64,000 nucleotides of DNA from Halomonas sp. LBP4 (GTDB lineage Bacteria; Pseudomonadota; Gammaproteobacteria; Pseudomonadales; Halomonadaceae), in contig NZ_PDOG01000004.1 of the NCBI RefSeq assembly GCF_003202205.1, positions 276,641 through 340,640 on the forward strand. Direction: 5' to 3'. A model generated the notes under the pieces. That model was not told the DNA's origin, ran no database searches, and worked only from the letters and a program-made list of their open reading frames with translations. Position numbers and translations under genes: made by a program. Below, piece after piece: positions 45,275 to 54,935 of this stretch (position 1 is the stretch's first letter; the number at the start of each line of letters is the position of its first letter).

Positions 45275-47089
45275 TTATGAGACCTTGACGACCCGGAACA
45301 TGCCGGCATCCATGTGGTAGAGAAGATGACAGTGGAACGCCCAACTGCCTTCGGCATCGGCGGTGATCAGGGCGGACACCCGTTCCCCCGGCTTGACGTT
45401 CAGGGTGTGCTTGCGGGGAATCAGTTCACCGGCACCGTTTTCCAGTTCCATCCACATGCCGTGGAGATGGATGGGATGCTCCATCATGGTGTCGTTGACC
45501 AGGATCAGGCGCAGGCGCTCGTCCTTGTGGAAATGGATGGGGCCAGAGACCTCGCTGAATTTCTTGCCGTCGAAGGACCACATATAGCGTTCCATGTTGC
45601 CGGTCAGGTGGAGCTCCAGTTCACGCCCGGGCGGACGCCGGTCGGGCCACGGCGTGAAGGCCTTGAGGTCGCGATATACCAGCACGCGGCGTTCGTCAGG
45701 ATCGATGCCGATACCGGCCTGGTCGTATTGGGAGCCGGGCTGGGCGGCGCCGGCGGGGAGCATGGCGCCCTCCCCCTCTCCCGACGACGAGGCCTCATCC
45801 ATGCCCGCCATATTGGAGTGGTCCATGCCCGCCATGGCGGAATGCTCCATGTCGCCCATGGTGGAGTCGTCCATGCCCCGCATATCGGAGTGATCCATGC
45901 CCGCCATGGCGGAATGCTCCATGTCGCCCATGCTTGAGTGATCCATGCCACCATGCGCGCCCATCGCTTCCATGCCGCGGTCGGCAATCCTTCTAGGCTC
46001 CGGGATGGCCGCCGTCATGCCCTCGCGTGGTGCCAGGGTGCCGCGGGCGTAGCCGCTGCGGTCCATGGCCTCGGCGAACAGGGTATAGGCGGTATCGGCT
46101 TCGGGCGCGACGAGCACGTCGTAGGTCTCGGCGACCCCGATACGAAACTCGTCGACGGGTACCGGCTGGCCATCGGCGGCCACCACGGTCATCTTCAGCC
46201 CGGGGATGCGCACATCGAAGTAGGACATCGCCGAGCCATTGATCACGCGGAGGCGAACCCGCTCGCCGGGGTTGAACAGCGCCGTCCAGTTCTCTCCCGG
46301 GGCATGCCCGTTGAGCAGGTAGGTATAGGTGCTGCCGGTGACATCGGCGATATCCCGCGAGCTCATGCGCATCCGGGCCCACATGGCGCGCCTCCTGGCC
46401 GTGTCGGCGAAGCCGTCTGCGCGTACATCGGCCAGGAAGTCGGCGATGGTGCGCTCCTGGAAGTTGTAGTACCCCTCGCCGATCTTCAAGTGACGGAACA
46501 CCCGGGCCGGATCCTCGAAGGTCCAGTCGGTGAGCAGTAGCACATGCTCGCGGTCGTAGCGGAAGGGCTCCCGCTCGGCCGCATCGATGATCAGCGGCCC
46601 GGCATGGCCGAGCTGCTCCTGCAAGCCCGAGTGGCTGTGATACCAGTAGGTGCCGTTCTGGCGGACCGGAAAACGGTAGGTGAAGGTCTCGCCCGGTTCG
46701 ATGCCGGCGAAGCTGATCCCCGGCACGCCGTCCATCGCCGCGGGCAGGATCAGGCCGTGCCAGTGGATGGACGTCGGCTCCTCGAGCAGGTTGGTAACCT
46801 TGAGGACGGCATCCTGGCCCTCCTTGAGCCGGATCAGGGGGCCGGGGCTGGTGCCATTGATGCTGATCGGGCGGGCGGCCCGGCCGTCGATGGGCAATGA
46901 CTCCCGGCGGATGGCCAGGGCGACTTCGGGGCCCTCCTCGACGCCCTTGGGATAGGCCGTGCTCTGCCCCCAGGGGTTGGCCCAGGTCGGCTGCAGGCCC
47001 AAAGCCGCCGTACTCAGCCCCAGGGCGGCACCGCCCTGGAGGATCTGGCGGCGCGAGAGAGGGAAAGCAGCAGCTTTCGAGCTTGCCAT
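45275..47089 (-). CDS. copA: Copper resistance multicopper oxidase CopA
   Basis: Periplasmic oxidase of 604 residues, probably converting Cu(I) to Cu(II) and binding copper. A twin-arginine signal is present (PLSRRQILQGGAALGLSTAA). All copper-site blocks are visible: SIHWHGLILP, GTYWYHSHSG, HPIHLHGMWMEL and AFHCHLLYHMDAGMF. A Met/His-rich insert (residues about 382-435) is made of two 24-residue repeats (MDHSSMGDMEHSAMAG ...), a likely Cu(I) store. AGGAGA precedes the start. It lies downstream of copRS in the same direction. Confidence 0.97.
   Translation of the reverse strand: MASSKAAAFPLSRRQILQGGAALGLSTAALGLQPTWANPWGQSTAYPKGVEEGPEVALAIRRESLPIDGRAARPISINGTSPGPLIRLKEGQDAVLKVTNLLEEPTSIHWHGLILPAAMDGVPGISFAGIEPGETFTYRFPVRQNGTYWYHSHSGLQEQLGHAGPLIIDAAEREPFRYDREHVLLLTDWTFEDPARVFRHLKIGEGYYNFQERTIADFLADVRADGFADTARRRAMWARMRMSSRDIADVTGSTYTYLLNGHAPGENWTALFNPGERVRLRVINGSAMSYFDVRIPGLKMTVVAADGQPVPVDEFRIGVAETYDVLVAPEADTAYTLFAEAMDRSGYARGTLAPREGMTAAIPEPRRIADRGMEAMGAHGGMDHSSMGDMEHSAMAGMDHSDMRGMDDSTMGDMEHSAMAGMDHSNMAGMDEASSSGEGEGAMLPAGAAQPGSQYDQAGIGIDPDERRVLVYRDLKAFTPWPDRRPPGRELELHLTGNMERYMWSFDGKKFSEVSGPIHFHKDERLRLILVNDTMMEHPIHLHGMWMELENGAGELIPRKHTLNVKPGERVSALITADAEGSWAFHCHLLYHMDAGMFRVVKVS
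45803..45946 (-). repeat. Two 72-base tandem repeats in copA
   Basis: Units 45875-45946 and 45803-45874 encode nearly identical 24-residue Met/His/Asp-rich blocks, with most bases identical. In-frame gain or loss of units would change the number of copper-binding Met motifs without breaking the gene. Confidence 0.85.
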
Positions 47090-47163
47090 GCGTGTCTCCT
47101 GTCAGGGGATGAAACAGGAGTCGATAGTGACCCACCAAGCTGAAACAAGGCTGAATGGCGCGG

Positions 47164-48492
47164 TCAGGGACACGGCTCGCCATGGGCAATGGTGAGCACC
47201 ACCCGCAGGCCTCCTCGCGCACCGATGTCGAACCGCAGCTGGCCACCGTACTGCTCGACCAGCTGCCGAAGGATGGAGAGCCCCAGGCCGTGGCCGGGGC
47301 GACTCTCGTCGAGACGCCTCCCCCGCTGGCCCAGCAGTGGAATGTCACCCGGCGTCACACCGGGGCCATCGTCCTCGACGGTGATCCTCAGCGATGACGC
47401 CAGTTCCAGGCGACAGACCACCGCGCGCTCGGCCCACTTCCCGGCATTGTCGAGCACGATGCCCAGCATCTCCGAGAAGTCCCGGGATTCGATCGGCGCG
47501 CAGGCTTCACCGTCGGGAAGGACCTCGAGGCGAAAGTCCTTGTCCGGATAGAGGACGCCGAACATCTCGATCAGGCGCTCGCCATCCCGTCGCAGATGCG
47601 TGACCTGGCCGGCATGGGGCCCGGCGATCTGTGATCGGCGCAACTCGGCGGCGAGCTGGGCATGAATGTCCTCCAGGCGCTGCAGCATCCTGTGGCGGCG
47701 CTCGTCATCGATGGGACGGGAGCCCCGCAGCACCTGGGTGACGGCCGCCAGGGGCGTCTTCAGCGCATGCGACAGGTTGGCGACGGATTCGCGGGAGCGC
47801 TCGAGGCGCCTGTCGATCTCGTCCATGAAGCGGTTGAGCTGCGCCACCAGGTCATCGAGTTCGGAGGGCGTCTCGAGGTCAAGCCGATGCCGACTGCCCG
47901 ACTGCAGCTCGTGGAGCTGACGCTGCAGCCGGGACAGCGGACGCAAGCCTCGGTTGACCGCCATCAGGTTGAGGGCGAACAGCAACACCAGCAGCAGGCC
48001 GGCAATGCCCCCGACCCACCAGTGCAGCGTCGCCAGCCCCGCCTTCACTTGGGCGAAATCCTCACCGATCAGCAACACCCCCCGACCACCCTCCAGCGTG
48101 AAGGCGCGGCGATGGATCAGTAGCTGGCGGTCCTGCCACACGACATCGACGAGGGCATCGTCCTCCCCCTCCAGGTGGGGCTCGAGTGGCGCCAACCAGC
48201 GCGGATGGGACGTGGTGACCTCGCCATTCAGCTGCAGCACATAGAGGTGATGGAACACTTGGTAACCCTGGCTCGCCGAATCAAGCAGGGAAGGTGCCGA
48301 GGAGCGGTCCTGGCGAAGCTGCTGCAGGGTATGGCTGGCCTCCTGACGCAGACGCTCGCCGAGAAAGTCCCGTGCCAGATCCTGCAACAGGAAGCCGTGC
48401 AGCAGCCAGGTCGTCCCGACGACGACCAGGGCGACACCACACAACCAGGTGAACAGGTGGAAGCGCAGGCTGCGCCGATCAATGCGAAACAA
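47164..48492 (-). CDS. copS: Copper-responsive sensor histidine kinase
   Basis: Membrane kinase of about 442 residues. Two membrane helices (HLFTWLCGVALVVVGTTWLL and VGGIAGLLLVLLFALNLMAV) enclose a periplasmic sensor of about 120 residues. A HAMP linker follows, then the H box (NLSHALKTPLAAV), N box (LGIVLDNAGKWA), G1 (VEDDGPGV) and G2 (GHGLGLSI). There is no good ATG: the TTG at 48492, overlapping the regulator's end, is my choice, with GTG at 48510 as alternative. The copper signal is inferred from the operon. Confidence 0.92.
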   Translation of the reverse strand: MFRIDRRSLRFHLFTWLCGVALVVVGTTWLLHGFLLQDLARDFLGERLRQEASHTLQQLRQDRSSAPSLLDSASQGYQVFHHLYVLQLNGEVTTSHPRWLAPLEPHLEGEDDALVDVVWQDRQLLIHRRAFTLEGGRGVLLIGEDFAQVKAGLATLHWWVGGIAGLLLVLLFALNLMAVNRGLRPLSRLQRQLHELQSGSRHRLDLETPSELDDLVAQLNRFMDEIDRRLERSRESVANLSHALKTPLAAVTQVLRGSRPIDDERRHRMLQRLEDIHAQLAAELRRSQIAGPHAGQVTHLRRDGERLIEMFGVLYPDKDFRLEVLPDGEACAPIESRDFSEMLGIVLDNAGKWAERAVVCRLELASSLRITVEDDGPGVTPGDIPLLGQRGRRLDESRPGHGLGLSILRQLVEQYGGQLRFDIGARGGLRVVLTIAHGEPCP

Positions 48493-49144
48493 AGATGTAC
48501 CCCTGGCCACGCCGGGTCTGGATGACATCCTTGCCGAGCCGACGTCGCAAGCGGCCGATATAGACCTCGACCAGGTTCGGGGCGGCGGCATCCTGCTCCA
48601 GCGCATAAAGCTGGTCGAGGAGTTGCGACTTGGAGTGCAGCCGGTCGGGGTGATGCATCAGATACCGCAGCAGCCGGAACTCGGTGGCCGTGAGGGCCTG
48701 CCAGGTCGCCCCATCGGTACTGACACGCTGCGTGTCCTCATCGAGCCGGATGCCGTGGAGGGTCAGGCCATGGACCCCGCCGCCGGAGCGGCGCCGCAGC
48801 AGCGCGTGCAGCCTGGCCAGCAACTCGGCTTCGTGGAACGGCTTGGTCAGATAGTCATCCGCGCCACGCCGCAGCCCGACGACCTTGTCCTCCCAGGTAT
48901 CCCGGGCCGTGAGGACGAGAACGGGCAAGTCATGCCCCTGATGCCGCCATCGCTCCAGCAGGTCGAGCCCCGAACCATCGGGCAGGCCGAGGTCGAGGAT
49001 CGCCAGCGCGTAGTCTTCGGTCGCCATCAAGGACTCGGCCTCACGGATGCTCGTGGCCGAGTCGATGCGATAGCCGTTGTCTTCAAGGGTCTCTGCCAGG
49101 CTCTCGGCCAGCAGGTCATCGTCTTCGAGAAGCAACAGCTTCAT
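48479..49144 (-). CDS. copR: Copper-responsive OmpR-family response regulator
   Basis: Regulator of 221 residues. The receiver domain has the acidic pair (LLLEDDDLLAESLAETLEDN), the phospho-acceptor Asp in LAILDLGLPDGSGL and the Lys in DDYLTKPF. The C-terminal winged helix is typical of the OmpR/PhoB class (LTATEFRLLRYLMHHPDRLH, VYIGRLRRRLGKDVIQTRRG). It begins three bases after the cupredoxin gene and overlaps copS. Confidence 0.96.
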   Translation of the reverse strand: MKLLLLEDDDLLAESLAETLEDNGYRIDSATSIREAESLMATEDYALAILDLGLPDGSGLDLLERWRHQGHDLPVLVLTARDTWEDKVVGLRRGADDYLTKPFHEAELLARLHALLRRRSGGGVHGLTLHGIRLDEDTQRVSTDGATWQALTATEFRLLRYLMHHPDRLHSKSQLLDQLYALEQDAAAPNLVEVYIGRLRRRLGKDVIQTRRGQGYIFVSH

Positions 49145-49147
49145 GCG

Positions 49148-49642
49148 TCAGCCCTGGATATCGATCATTCCCGACATGCCCGACTCGTAGTGGCCGGGAA
49201 GGTTGCAGGCGAACTCCAGGCTATCGACCTCCGCGGGCGCGGTCCATACCAGGGTGGTGGTTTCACCCGGCGCGATGGTCACCGAAGGCATCTGGCCACC
49301 GTGCTCGCCTTCGGCCATGTCGTGGCCATGATGGTCGCCGTGCCCACCATGCCCGGCCGCCCCCATCTCCTGCATCATCTTGCGGTGCGCTTCCTGGGCC
49401 TGGGCATCGCCGATCACGAACTCGTGCTCGAGATTGCCGGTGTTGGCGATCTCGAACTTCACCGTCTCGCCCGGCTCGATATCCAGCTTGCCGGGGGTGA
49501 ACCACATGTCGCCGGCCTCGAAGCTGATGGTCCGATCTACCCGGGCATCGCCTTGCTCAGCGTGCTGGCCAGCGTGTTCGCCTGCTGCCATGGCGGCGGT
49601 CGAGAACATTCCAAAGGCCATTACCAACAATCTCTTACGCAT
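49148..49642 (-). CDS. Periplasmic cupredoxin-domain protein
   Basis: Protein of 164 residues with a signal peptide (RLLVMAFGMFSTAAMA). The start is ATG 49642 with AGAGGT upstream; the frame is open for another 148 codons but without a leader-like start. The cupredoxin fold is shown by WFTPGKLDIEPGETVKFEIA and NTGNLEHEFVIGDAQAQ. The C-terminal EFACNLPGHYESGM carries the type-1 copper Cys, His and Met. A His/Gly-rich insert (GHGGHGDHHGHDMAEGEHGG) may chelate metal. As first gene of the operon it is probably a copper carrier or sequestering protein. Confidence 0.92.
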   Translation of the reverse strand: MRKRLLVMAFGMFSTAAMAAGEHAGQHAEQGDARVDRTISFEAGDMWFTPGKLDIEPGETVKFEIANTGNLEHEFVIGDAQAQEAHRKMMQEMGAAGHGGHGDHHGHDMAEGEHGGQMPSVTIAPGETTTLVWTAPAEVDSLEFACNLPGHYESGMSGMIDIQG

Positions 49643-49952
49643 GTCACTACCTCTTGATTCGATCAGGGGAGTCCCCGTTGTAACCGATGATCCTGAAAAG
49701 GAGCTGAATGACTGCCACTGCATCGCGTTGGCGAGCATCGTGGGCAATGAAGAATAGCCAAGCAAGGCTGTTCCCATCACGATATCAGCGCCTGACCTTC
49801 CGATGATAGGAAGGCTTATGGTGCAGGGAGTGCTTCTCACAGCGGAGTGCGGCGCATGTCGACCAACGATGCAGCAAGGCCAAGGCCGGCGGCTCGGGCC
49901 TGGCGCCGGTGAAGTCGCTTGTGGAAACGGCACTGGCTGCGTCGACATCGTG
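49643..49952. other. Promoter region of the copper operon and tail of purU
   Basis: No gene is supported in these 310 bases. A small inverted repeat CCTTCC / GGAAGG lies at 49796-49814. The copper operon's promoter must be here, but I could not place a CopR box with confidence. Confidence 0.4.
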
Positions 49953-50816
49953 CTAGCGATCAAACACGACCGTGCGCCCGGCATGCAGGAAGACCCGCCG
50001 CTCCACGTGCAGGGCGACGGCCCGGGCCAGCGTGAGACACTCGATATCGCGCCCCTTGGCCACCAGGTCCTCCGGGTAGTCGGCATGGCCGACAGGCTCC
50101 ACCCCCTGGGTGATGATCGGCCCCTCGTCCAGGTCGTCGTTGATGTAGTGGGCCGTCGCCCCGACCAGCTTGACCCCCTTCTCGTAGGCCTGGTGGTAGG
50201 GGCGTGCCCCCTTGAAGCCGGGCAGCAGCGAGTGGTGGATATTGATCGCCCGACCGGCGAGCTTCTCGCACATGTCGCTGGAGAGGACTTGCATGTAGCG
50301 GGCCAGGATCACCAGCTCGGCGCCGGACGTCTCGACCACCTCCCAGACACGGGCTTCCTGCTCGGACTTGGTCTCGGGGGTGATCGGGAAGTGGTGGTAG
50401 GGGATGTCATGCCACTCCGCCAAGGGCGCCAGGTCGGGGTGGTTGGAAACGATGGCGCGGATCTCGATGGGCAACTGGCCGATGCGATAGCGGTAGAGCA
50501 GGTCGTTGAGGCAATGATCGGCCCTGGAGACCAGGATCACCACCGGTATGCGCCGTCCTGGCGGGGTCAGCTCGAAGCTCATTGCGAACTCGGCGGCCCG
50601 CTCGGCGAAGCCGGCCTGGAAGGGGGTGGCATCGAACCCCGCCTCCTCGGGCCGGAATTCGGTGCGGATGAAGAAGCCCCCGCTCAGCCGGTCATCGAAG
50701 GAGTGCTGCTCGGTGATGTAGCAACGCTGCTCCTTGAGGAAGCGCGTCACCACGTCCACCGTACCCAGTCGGCTCGGGCACTGGGCCGCCAGGATCCAGC
50801 AGTTGTTGTCTTGCAT
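49953..50816 (-). CDS. purU: Formyltetrahydrofolate deformylase
   Basis: Enzyme of 287 residues that hydrolyses 10-formyl-THF to formate and THF. An N-terminal ACT domain (NNCWILAAQCPSRLGTVDVV) precedes the formyltransferase-like domain with HHSLLPGFKGARPYHQAYEK and GATAHYINDDLDEGPIITQG, which hold the catalytic His and Asp. GGGAGAG lies upstream of the ATG. It follows soxG in the sarcosine oxidase operon, where it would recycle THF loaded with the methyl carbon of sarcosine. Confidence 0.95.
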   Translation of the reverse strand: MQDNNCWILAAQCPSRLGTVDVVTRFLKEQRCYITEQHSFDDRLSGGFFIRTEFRPEEAGFDATPFQAGFAERAAEFAMSFELTPPGRRIPVVILVSRADHCLNDLLYRYRIGQLPIEIRAIVSNHPDLAPLAEWHDIPYHHFPITPETKSEQEARVWEVVETSGAELVILARYMQVLSSDMCEKLAGRAINIHHSLLPGFKGARPYHQAYEKGVKLVGATAHYINDDLDEGPIITQGVEPVGHADYPEDLVAKGRDIECLTLARAVALHVERRVFLHAGRTVVFDR

Positions 50817-50863
50817 GATAGGTCTCTCCCGGACGGGGCCGGCGACTGCCGGCCCCGTCGCTG

Positions 50864-51514
50864 TCAGGCCTCGACGCCGATGGCATACTCCGCGCCGGCA
50901 TCCAGCAGCCAGCGATAGAGGTAGTCGGCGAAGCTGCGGCGCACCACCAGTTCCCAGCGCTGCTCATCCGGGCGGCGCAGGATCAGGTTGCTCTTGGCGA
51001 ATACCGTGGTGACCCCCTTGCCCACCGGGAAGGCGTCGGGATGGACATCGTAGGGCGTCGACTTCATCAGCAGCTCGCGGGCCTTCTCGCCCTCGAGCTC
51101 GAGCAGGGTCTGGCCGCCGCTGACGTTGACGATGGCGTAGTGGGCGTCGCCCAGCGCCTCGCGCAGCTTGGCCTCCAGGGCGAACTCCTCGCCGCCGGGC
51201 ACGATCAGCAGCCACTCGTCGGGCGAGAGCCACTGGATCGAGCGCTCGCCGCTCTCGTCCCGGGTCAGGCCGTTGGGACGCGCCGGCAGGCCGACACCGA
51301 GCACCTGGCGCACCGCCTCGTCGAGCACGATGGCGCCGCCGCGCAGGATCATATGACCCAGCATGGCCCGCTCGCGCAGCACCACGCAGCTCTTGGCGCT
51401 GACGCCGGGGCGGCCGCTATGGTGGTAGGACCAGGCCAGCGGGGACTCTGCCGGCACCGTGGCTTCGGGGTGCGTCTCGAAGGTCCTGACGTTCTGGGCA
51501 ACCGAATTAGACAT
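50864..51514 (-). CDS. soxG: Sarcosine oxidase gamma subunit
   Basis: Subunit of 216 residues of the four-part sarcosine oxidase. Start at ATG 51514 (MSNSVAQNVRTFETHPEATV), overlapping the soxA end by 8 bases. Family blocks include RDESGERSIQWLSPDEWLLI, VPGGEEFALEAKLREALGDA and ELLMKSTPYDVHPDAFPVGK. The fold is related to the folate-binding T-protein/YgfZ group. Confidence 0.94.
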   Translation of the reverse strand: MSNSVAQNVRTFETHPEATVPAESPLAWSYHHSGRPGVSAKSCVVLRERAMLGHMILRGGAIVLDEAVRQVLGVGLPARPNGLTRDESGERSIQWLSPDEWLLIVPGGEEFALEAKLREALGDAHYAIVNVSGGQTLLELEGEKARELLMKSTPYDVHPDAFPVGKGVTTVFAKSNLILRRPDEQRWELVVRRSFADYLYRWLLDAGAEYAIGVEA

Positions 51515-54500
51515 GCTGGCGCTCCCCCTTGGGATCATAAAAGACATTGCTGACGATCTCAGCCTCATGCACCTGGCCATCGACCATGGGCAGGTAGACC
51601 GTTTCCCCCATCCGGTTATGCCCGCCCTTGACCACCGCCAGGGCGATACCGTGACCGAGGATGGCGCTGTAGTAGCTGGAGGTCACATGGCCCACCATGG
51701 GCATGGGGATGGCATGGTCCGGGTCGAGGACGATCTGCGCGCCCTCCTCCAGTACCACCGCCGGATCCCGGGGCTTGAGGCCCACCAGCTGCTTGCGGTC
51801 GACCCGACGCGTATCGGGGCGGGAGAGGGCGCGCTTGCCGATCCAGGGAAACGGCTTGTCGTAGCCGATCGCCCAGTGCATGCCCAGGTCCTCCGGGGTC
51901 ACCGAGCCGTCGGTGTCCTGGCCGGCGATGATCAGGCCCTTCTCGGCCCGCAGCACGTGCATCGTCTCGGTGCCGTAGGGCGTCAGGTCATACTTCTCGC
52001 CGTGCGCGAACAGCGTCTTCCAGACATGCATGGCGTAGTTGGCCTGGACGTTGATCTCGTAGGCGAGCTCGCCGGTGAAGGAGATGCGGAACACTCGGGC
52101 CGGCACCTCGGCCACCTTGCCCTCGCGCCAGTCCATGAACTTGAACTGCTCCTTGTCGAGATCGATATCGGTGATCTCGGCGAGCAGCTTGCGCGCCTCG
52201 GGCCCGGTGACGGTGATCGTCGCCCAGTGGTCGGTCACCGAGGTGAAGGTCACGTCGAGCTCCGGCCACTCGGTCTGGTGCCACAGCTCCAGCCACTCCA
52301 TGACCCCGGCGGCCCCGCCGGTGGTGGTGGTCATCAGGAAGTGGTTCTCCCCCAGGCAGCTGGTGGTCCCGTCGTCCATCAACATGCCGTCGTCCTTGCA
52401 CATCAGCCCGTAGCGCACCCGGCCGGGGGCCAGCTTGGCCCACTTGTTGGTGTAGACCCGCCCCAGGAACTCCCGGGCGTCCGGTCCCTGGATGTCGATC
52501 TTGCCCAGGGTCGACGCATCCAGCACCCCCACCCCCTGGCGGACGGCCAGACACTCCCGCGCCACCGCCTCGTCCAGCGTCTCGAGCTTGCCGTTGACAT
52601 TCTTCGGGAAGTACCAGGGGCGCTTCCACTGGCCCACGTCCTCGAACTCGGCGCCGTGCTCCACGTGCCACTGGTGCATCGCGGTGTAGCGCTCCGGGTC
52701 GAACAGCTCGCGGCAGTGACGCCCGGCGATGGCGCCGAAGGTGACCGGGGTGTAGTTGGGGCGGAACACCGTGGTCCCCACCTCGGGAATCGTGCGATTC
52801 AGGCAGCGCGCGGCGATGGCCATGCCGTTGATGTTGCCGAGCTTGCCCTGGTCGGTGCCGAAGCCCATGGCGGTGTAGCGCTTGACATGCTCGATGGACT
52901 CGAAGCCCTCGCGGGTGGCCAGCTCAATGGCCGCCGCCGTGACGTCGTTCTGCAGGTCGACGAACTGCTTGGGCCCGCGCAGGGTCGGCTTCTCGTGGGG
53001 CACCTGGTAGAGCGCGCAGGTGGCTCCTTCACGACGCGCATCGACCTGGGGCAGCTCGAGGGTCCCGGCGGAGAGGTCCAGCGCGGCGAGCGCCCGGGCG
53101 GCCGCGGCGCTGCCGTCGGCCAGCCCCTCGGCCAGGTCATGGATACCGCGGGCGCTGCCGGCGGCATGCACGCCCTTCACCAGACTGGGCACGAAGCCGA
53201 GGATCTCGTCGTTCCAGATCGGCCGGGCACCGGTGTGCGAGGCCAGGTGGATCACCGGGCTGTAGCCACCGGAGCTGGCGATGGTGTCGCACGCCAGGGT
53301 CTCGGCCTGGCCGGTGACCTTGAAGGCCTCGGCGTCGATGGTCGCCACACGGGCGCCGCTCACGCGCTTGTCCCCCTTGGCCTCGAGCACGGCACTGCCG
53401 GTGATGATCCGGATACCGCGGGCGCGGGCCTGCTCCACCCACTCGCCGTCCGGCGCCTGGCGGGCATCGACGATGGCCACCACCTCGCGGCCGGCCTCAT
53501 CCCAGTCCAGGGCGGCGCGATAGGCGTGATCGTTGCTGGTCGAGAGCACCAGCCTGTTGCCCGGCACCACACCATAGCGGCGGATGTAGGTGGAGACGGC
53601 GCCGGCCAGCAGGTTGCCCGGCACGTCGTTGTTGCCATAGACCAGCGGCCGCTCATGGGCGCCGGTGGCCAGCAGCACCTGGCCGGCCCGCACGCGATGC
53701 ATGCGCGAACGAGCGGGACGGACACCGTCGACCAGCGGCGCGGTCTCGCCGAGGTGCTCGGTGCGCCGCTCGTGCAGGGTGACGAAGTGGTGGTCGTGGT
53801 AGCCGTTGGCGGTGGTGCGGGCCAGCAGGGTGACGTTGTCGAGCGCGGCGAGCTCGTCGATCACGCGCTCGGCCCACTGGGCGGCAGGTTGGTGGTCGAG
53901 CAGCTCGCGGCTGTCGAGCAGCGAGCCGCCCATCTCCTCCTGCTCGTCGCAGAGGATCACCCGGGCGCCGCCACGCGCCGCGGTCTGGGCCGCTGACAGG
54001 CCGGCGGGGCCGGCGCCGATCACCAGCAGGTCACAGTGCTGGTGGAGATGGTCGTAGCTGTCCGGGTCGTTCTCCATGGGGCTGCGGCCCAGGCCCGCCC
54101 CCTTGCGGATATACTTCTCGTATGTCATCCACATCGAGGCCGGGGCCATGAAGGTCTTGTAGTAGAAGCCCGGCGGCATGAAGCGCCCGCCCAGCTTGCC
54201 GACCAGGCTCATGACATCCCGCTGCACGTTGGGCCAGCCGTTGGTGCTTTGCGCGGTGAGGCCGTCGAACAGCACCTGCTGGGTGGCGCGCACGTTGGGC
54301 ACCTGGGCCGCTTCGGTGCTGCCCAGCTGGACCAGGGCATTGGGCTCCTCGGCGCCGGCGGCGACGATGCCCCGCGGGCGCGAGTACTTGAAGCTGCGGT
54401 TGACGATGTCCACCCCGTTGGCGAGCAGCGCCGAGGCCAGGGTGTCGCCGGCATGGCCTTGGTAGCGCGTGCCGTTGAAGGTGAAACTCAGCGTGCGAGC

Positions 54501-54557
54501 GCGATCGACGCGTCCACCTTCGCGAAGACGATTCGGCTGTTTCAACGACTGGCTCAT
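51507..54557 (-). CDS. soxA: Sarcosine oxidase alpha subunit
   Basis: Large subunit of 1016 residues. An N-terminal ferredoxin-like region (LSFTFNGTRYQGHAGDTLAS) precedes an NAD-binding Rossmann domain (LLVIGAGPAGLSAAQTAARG), a second nucleotide-binding region and a C-terminal aminomethyltransferase-type folate domain (from about 610: DARREGATCALYQVPHEKPT upstream, then DIQGPDAREFLGRVYTNKWA). The folate domain captures formaldehyde from sarcosine as 5,10-methylene-THF. The ATG overlaps the soxD stop (ATGA). Confidence 0.97.
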   Translation of the reverse strand: MSQSLKQPNRLREGGRVDRARTLSFTFNGTRYQGHAGDTLASALLANGVDIVNRSFKYSRPRGIVAAGAEEPNALVQLGSTEAAQVPNVRATQQVLFDGLTAQSTNGWPNVQRDVMSLVGKLGGRFMPPGFYYKTFMAPASMWMTYEKYIRKGAGLGRSPMENDPDSYDHLHQHCDLLVIGAGPAGLSAAQTAARGGARVILCDEQEEMGGSLLDSRELLDHQPAAQWAERVIDELAALDNVTLLARTTANGYHDHHFVTLHERRTEHLGETAPLVDGVRPARSRMHRVRAGQVLLATGAHERPLVYGNNDVPGNLLAGAVSTYIRRYGVVPGNRLVLSTSNDHAYRAALDWDEAGREVVAIVDARQAPDGEWVEQARARGIRIITGSAVLEAKGDKRVSGARVATIDAEAFKVTGQAETLACDTIASSGGYSPVIHLASHTGARPIWNDEILGFVPSLVKGVHAAGSARGIHDLAEGLADGSAAAARALAALDLSAGTLELPQVDARREGATCALYQVPHEKPTLRGPKQFVDLQNDVTAAAIELATREGFESIEHVKRYTAMGFGTDQGKLGNINGMAIAARCLNRTIPEVGTTVFRPNYTPVTFGAIAGRHCRELFDPERYTAMHQWHVEHGAEFEDVGQWKRPWYFPKNVNGKLETLDEAVARECLAVRQGVGVLDASTLGKIDIQGPDAREFLGRVYTNKWAKLAPGRVRYGLMCKDDGMLMDDGTTSCLGENHFLMTTTTGGAAGVMEWLELWHQTEWPELDVTFTSVTDHWATITVTGPEARKLLAEITDIDLDKEQFKFMDWREGKVAEVPARVFRISFTGELAYEINVQANYAMHVWKTLFAHGEKYDLTPYGTETMHVLRAEKGLIIAGQDTDGSVTPEDLGMHWAIGYDKPFPWIGKRALSRPDTRRVDRKQLVGLKPRDPAVVLEEGAQIVLDPDHAIPMPMVGHVTSSYYSAILGHGIALAVVKGGHNRMGETVYLPMVDGQVHEAEIVSNVFYDPKGERQHV

Positions 54558-54913
54558 ACGTTGACTCCTTCCTGACGCGACACCGCTTCCGCCTCGGCGG
54601 CCACCTTCTCGGCTGGCTTGCCGTCGGGGTGCTCGGCGGTGAAGTGGGGCTGCTCGCCCATCTTGTAGGTCTCGAGGATCGCGTAGCTCACGGTGTTACG
54701 CGTGATGTTGAAGAACTTGCGGCAACCCACCGCATGCACCCACAGCTCGTGATGGATGCCACGCGGGTTGTCGCGGAAGAACAGGTAGTCACCCCACTCC
54801 TGGTCACTACAGGACTCGGGGTCCGCCGGCCGGGCGATATGCGCCTGGCCCTTGGCATGGAACTCCTCTTCCTCGCGGTGCTCCTCGCAGTAGGGGCAAT
54901 GAATATAGAACAT
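54554..54913 (-). CDS. soxD: Sarcosine oxidase delta subunit
   Basis: Zinc-binding subunit of 119 residues. Start at ATG 54913 (MFYIHCPYCEEHREEEEFHA), which matches the family N-terminus. The Cys-x-x-Cys pair, a later CSDQEW and HAVGCRKFFNITRNTV supply metal ligands and the conserved core. It lies between soxB and soxA, the standard order. Confidence 0.96.
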   Translation of the reverse strand: MFYIHCPYCEEHREEEEFHAKGQAHIARPADPESCSDQEWGDYLFFRDNPRGIHHELWVHAVGCRKFFNITRNTVSYAILETYKMGEQPHFTAEHPDGKPAEKVAAEAEAVSRQEGVNV

Positions 54914-54935
54914 GTCGGCTTTCCTCTGCGGTTGG

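Noticed and set aside
45803..45946. Regular repeats considered as a CRISPR array
   Set aside because: Only two contiguous units without spacers, in frame with copA coding sequence.
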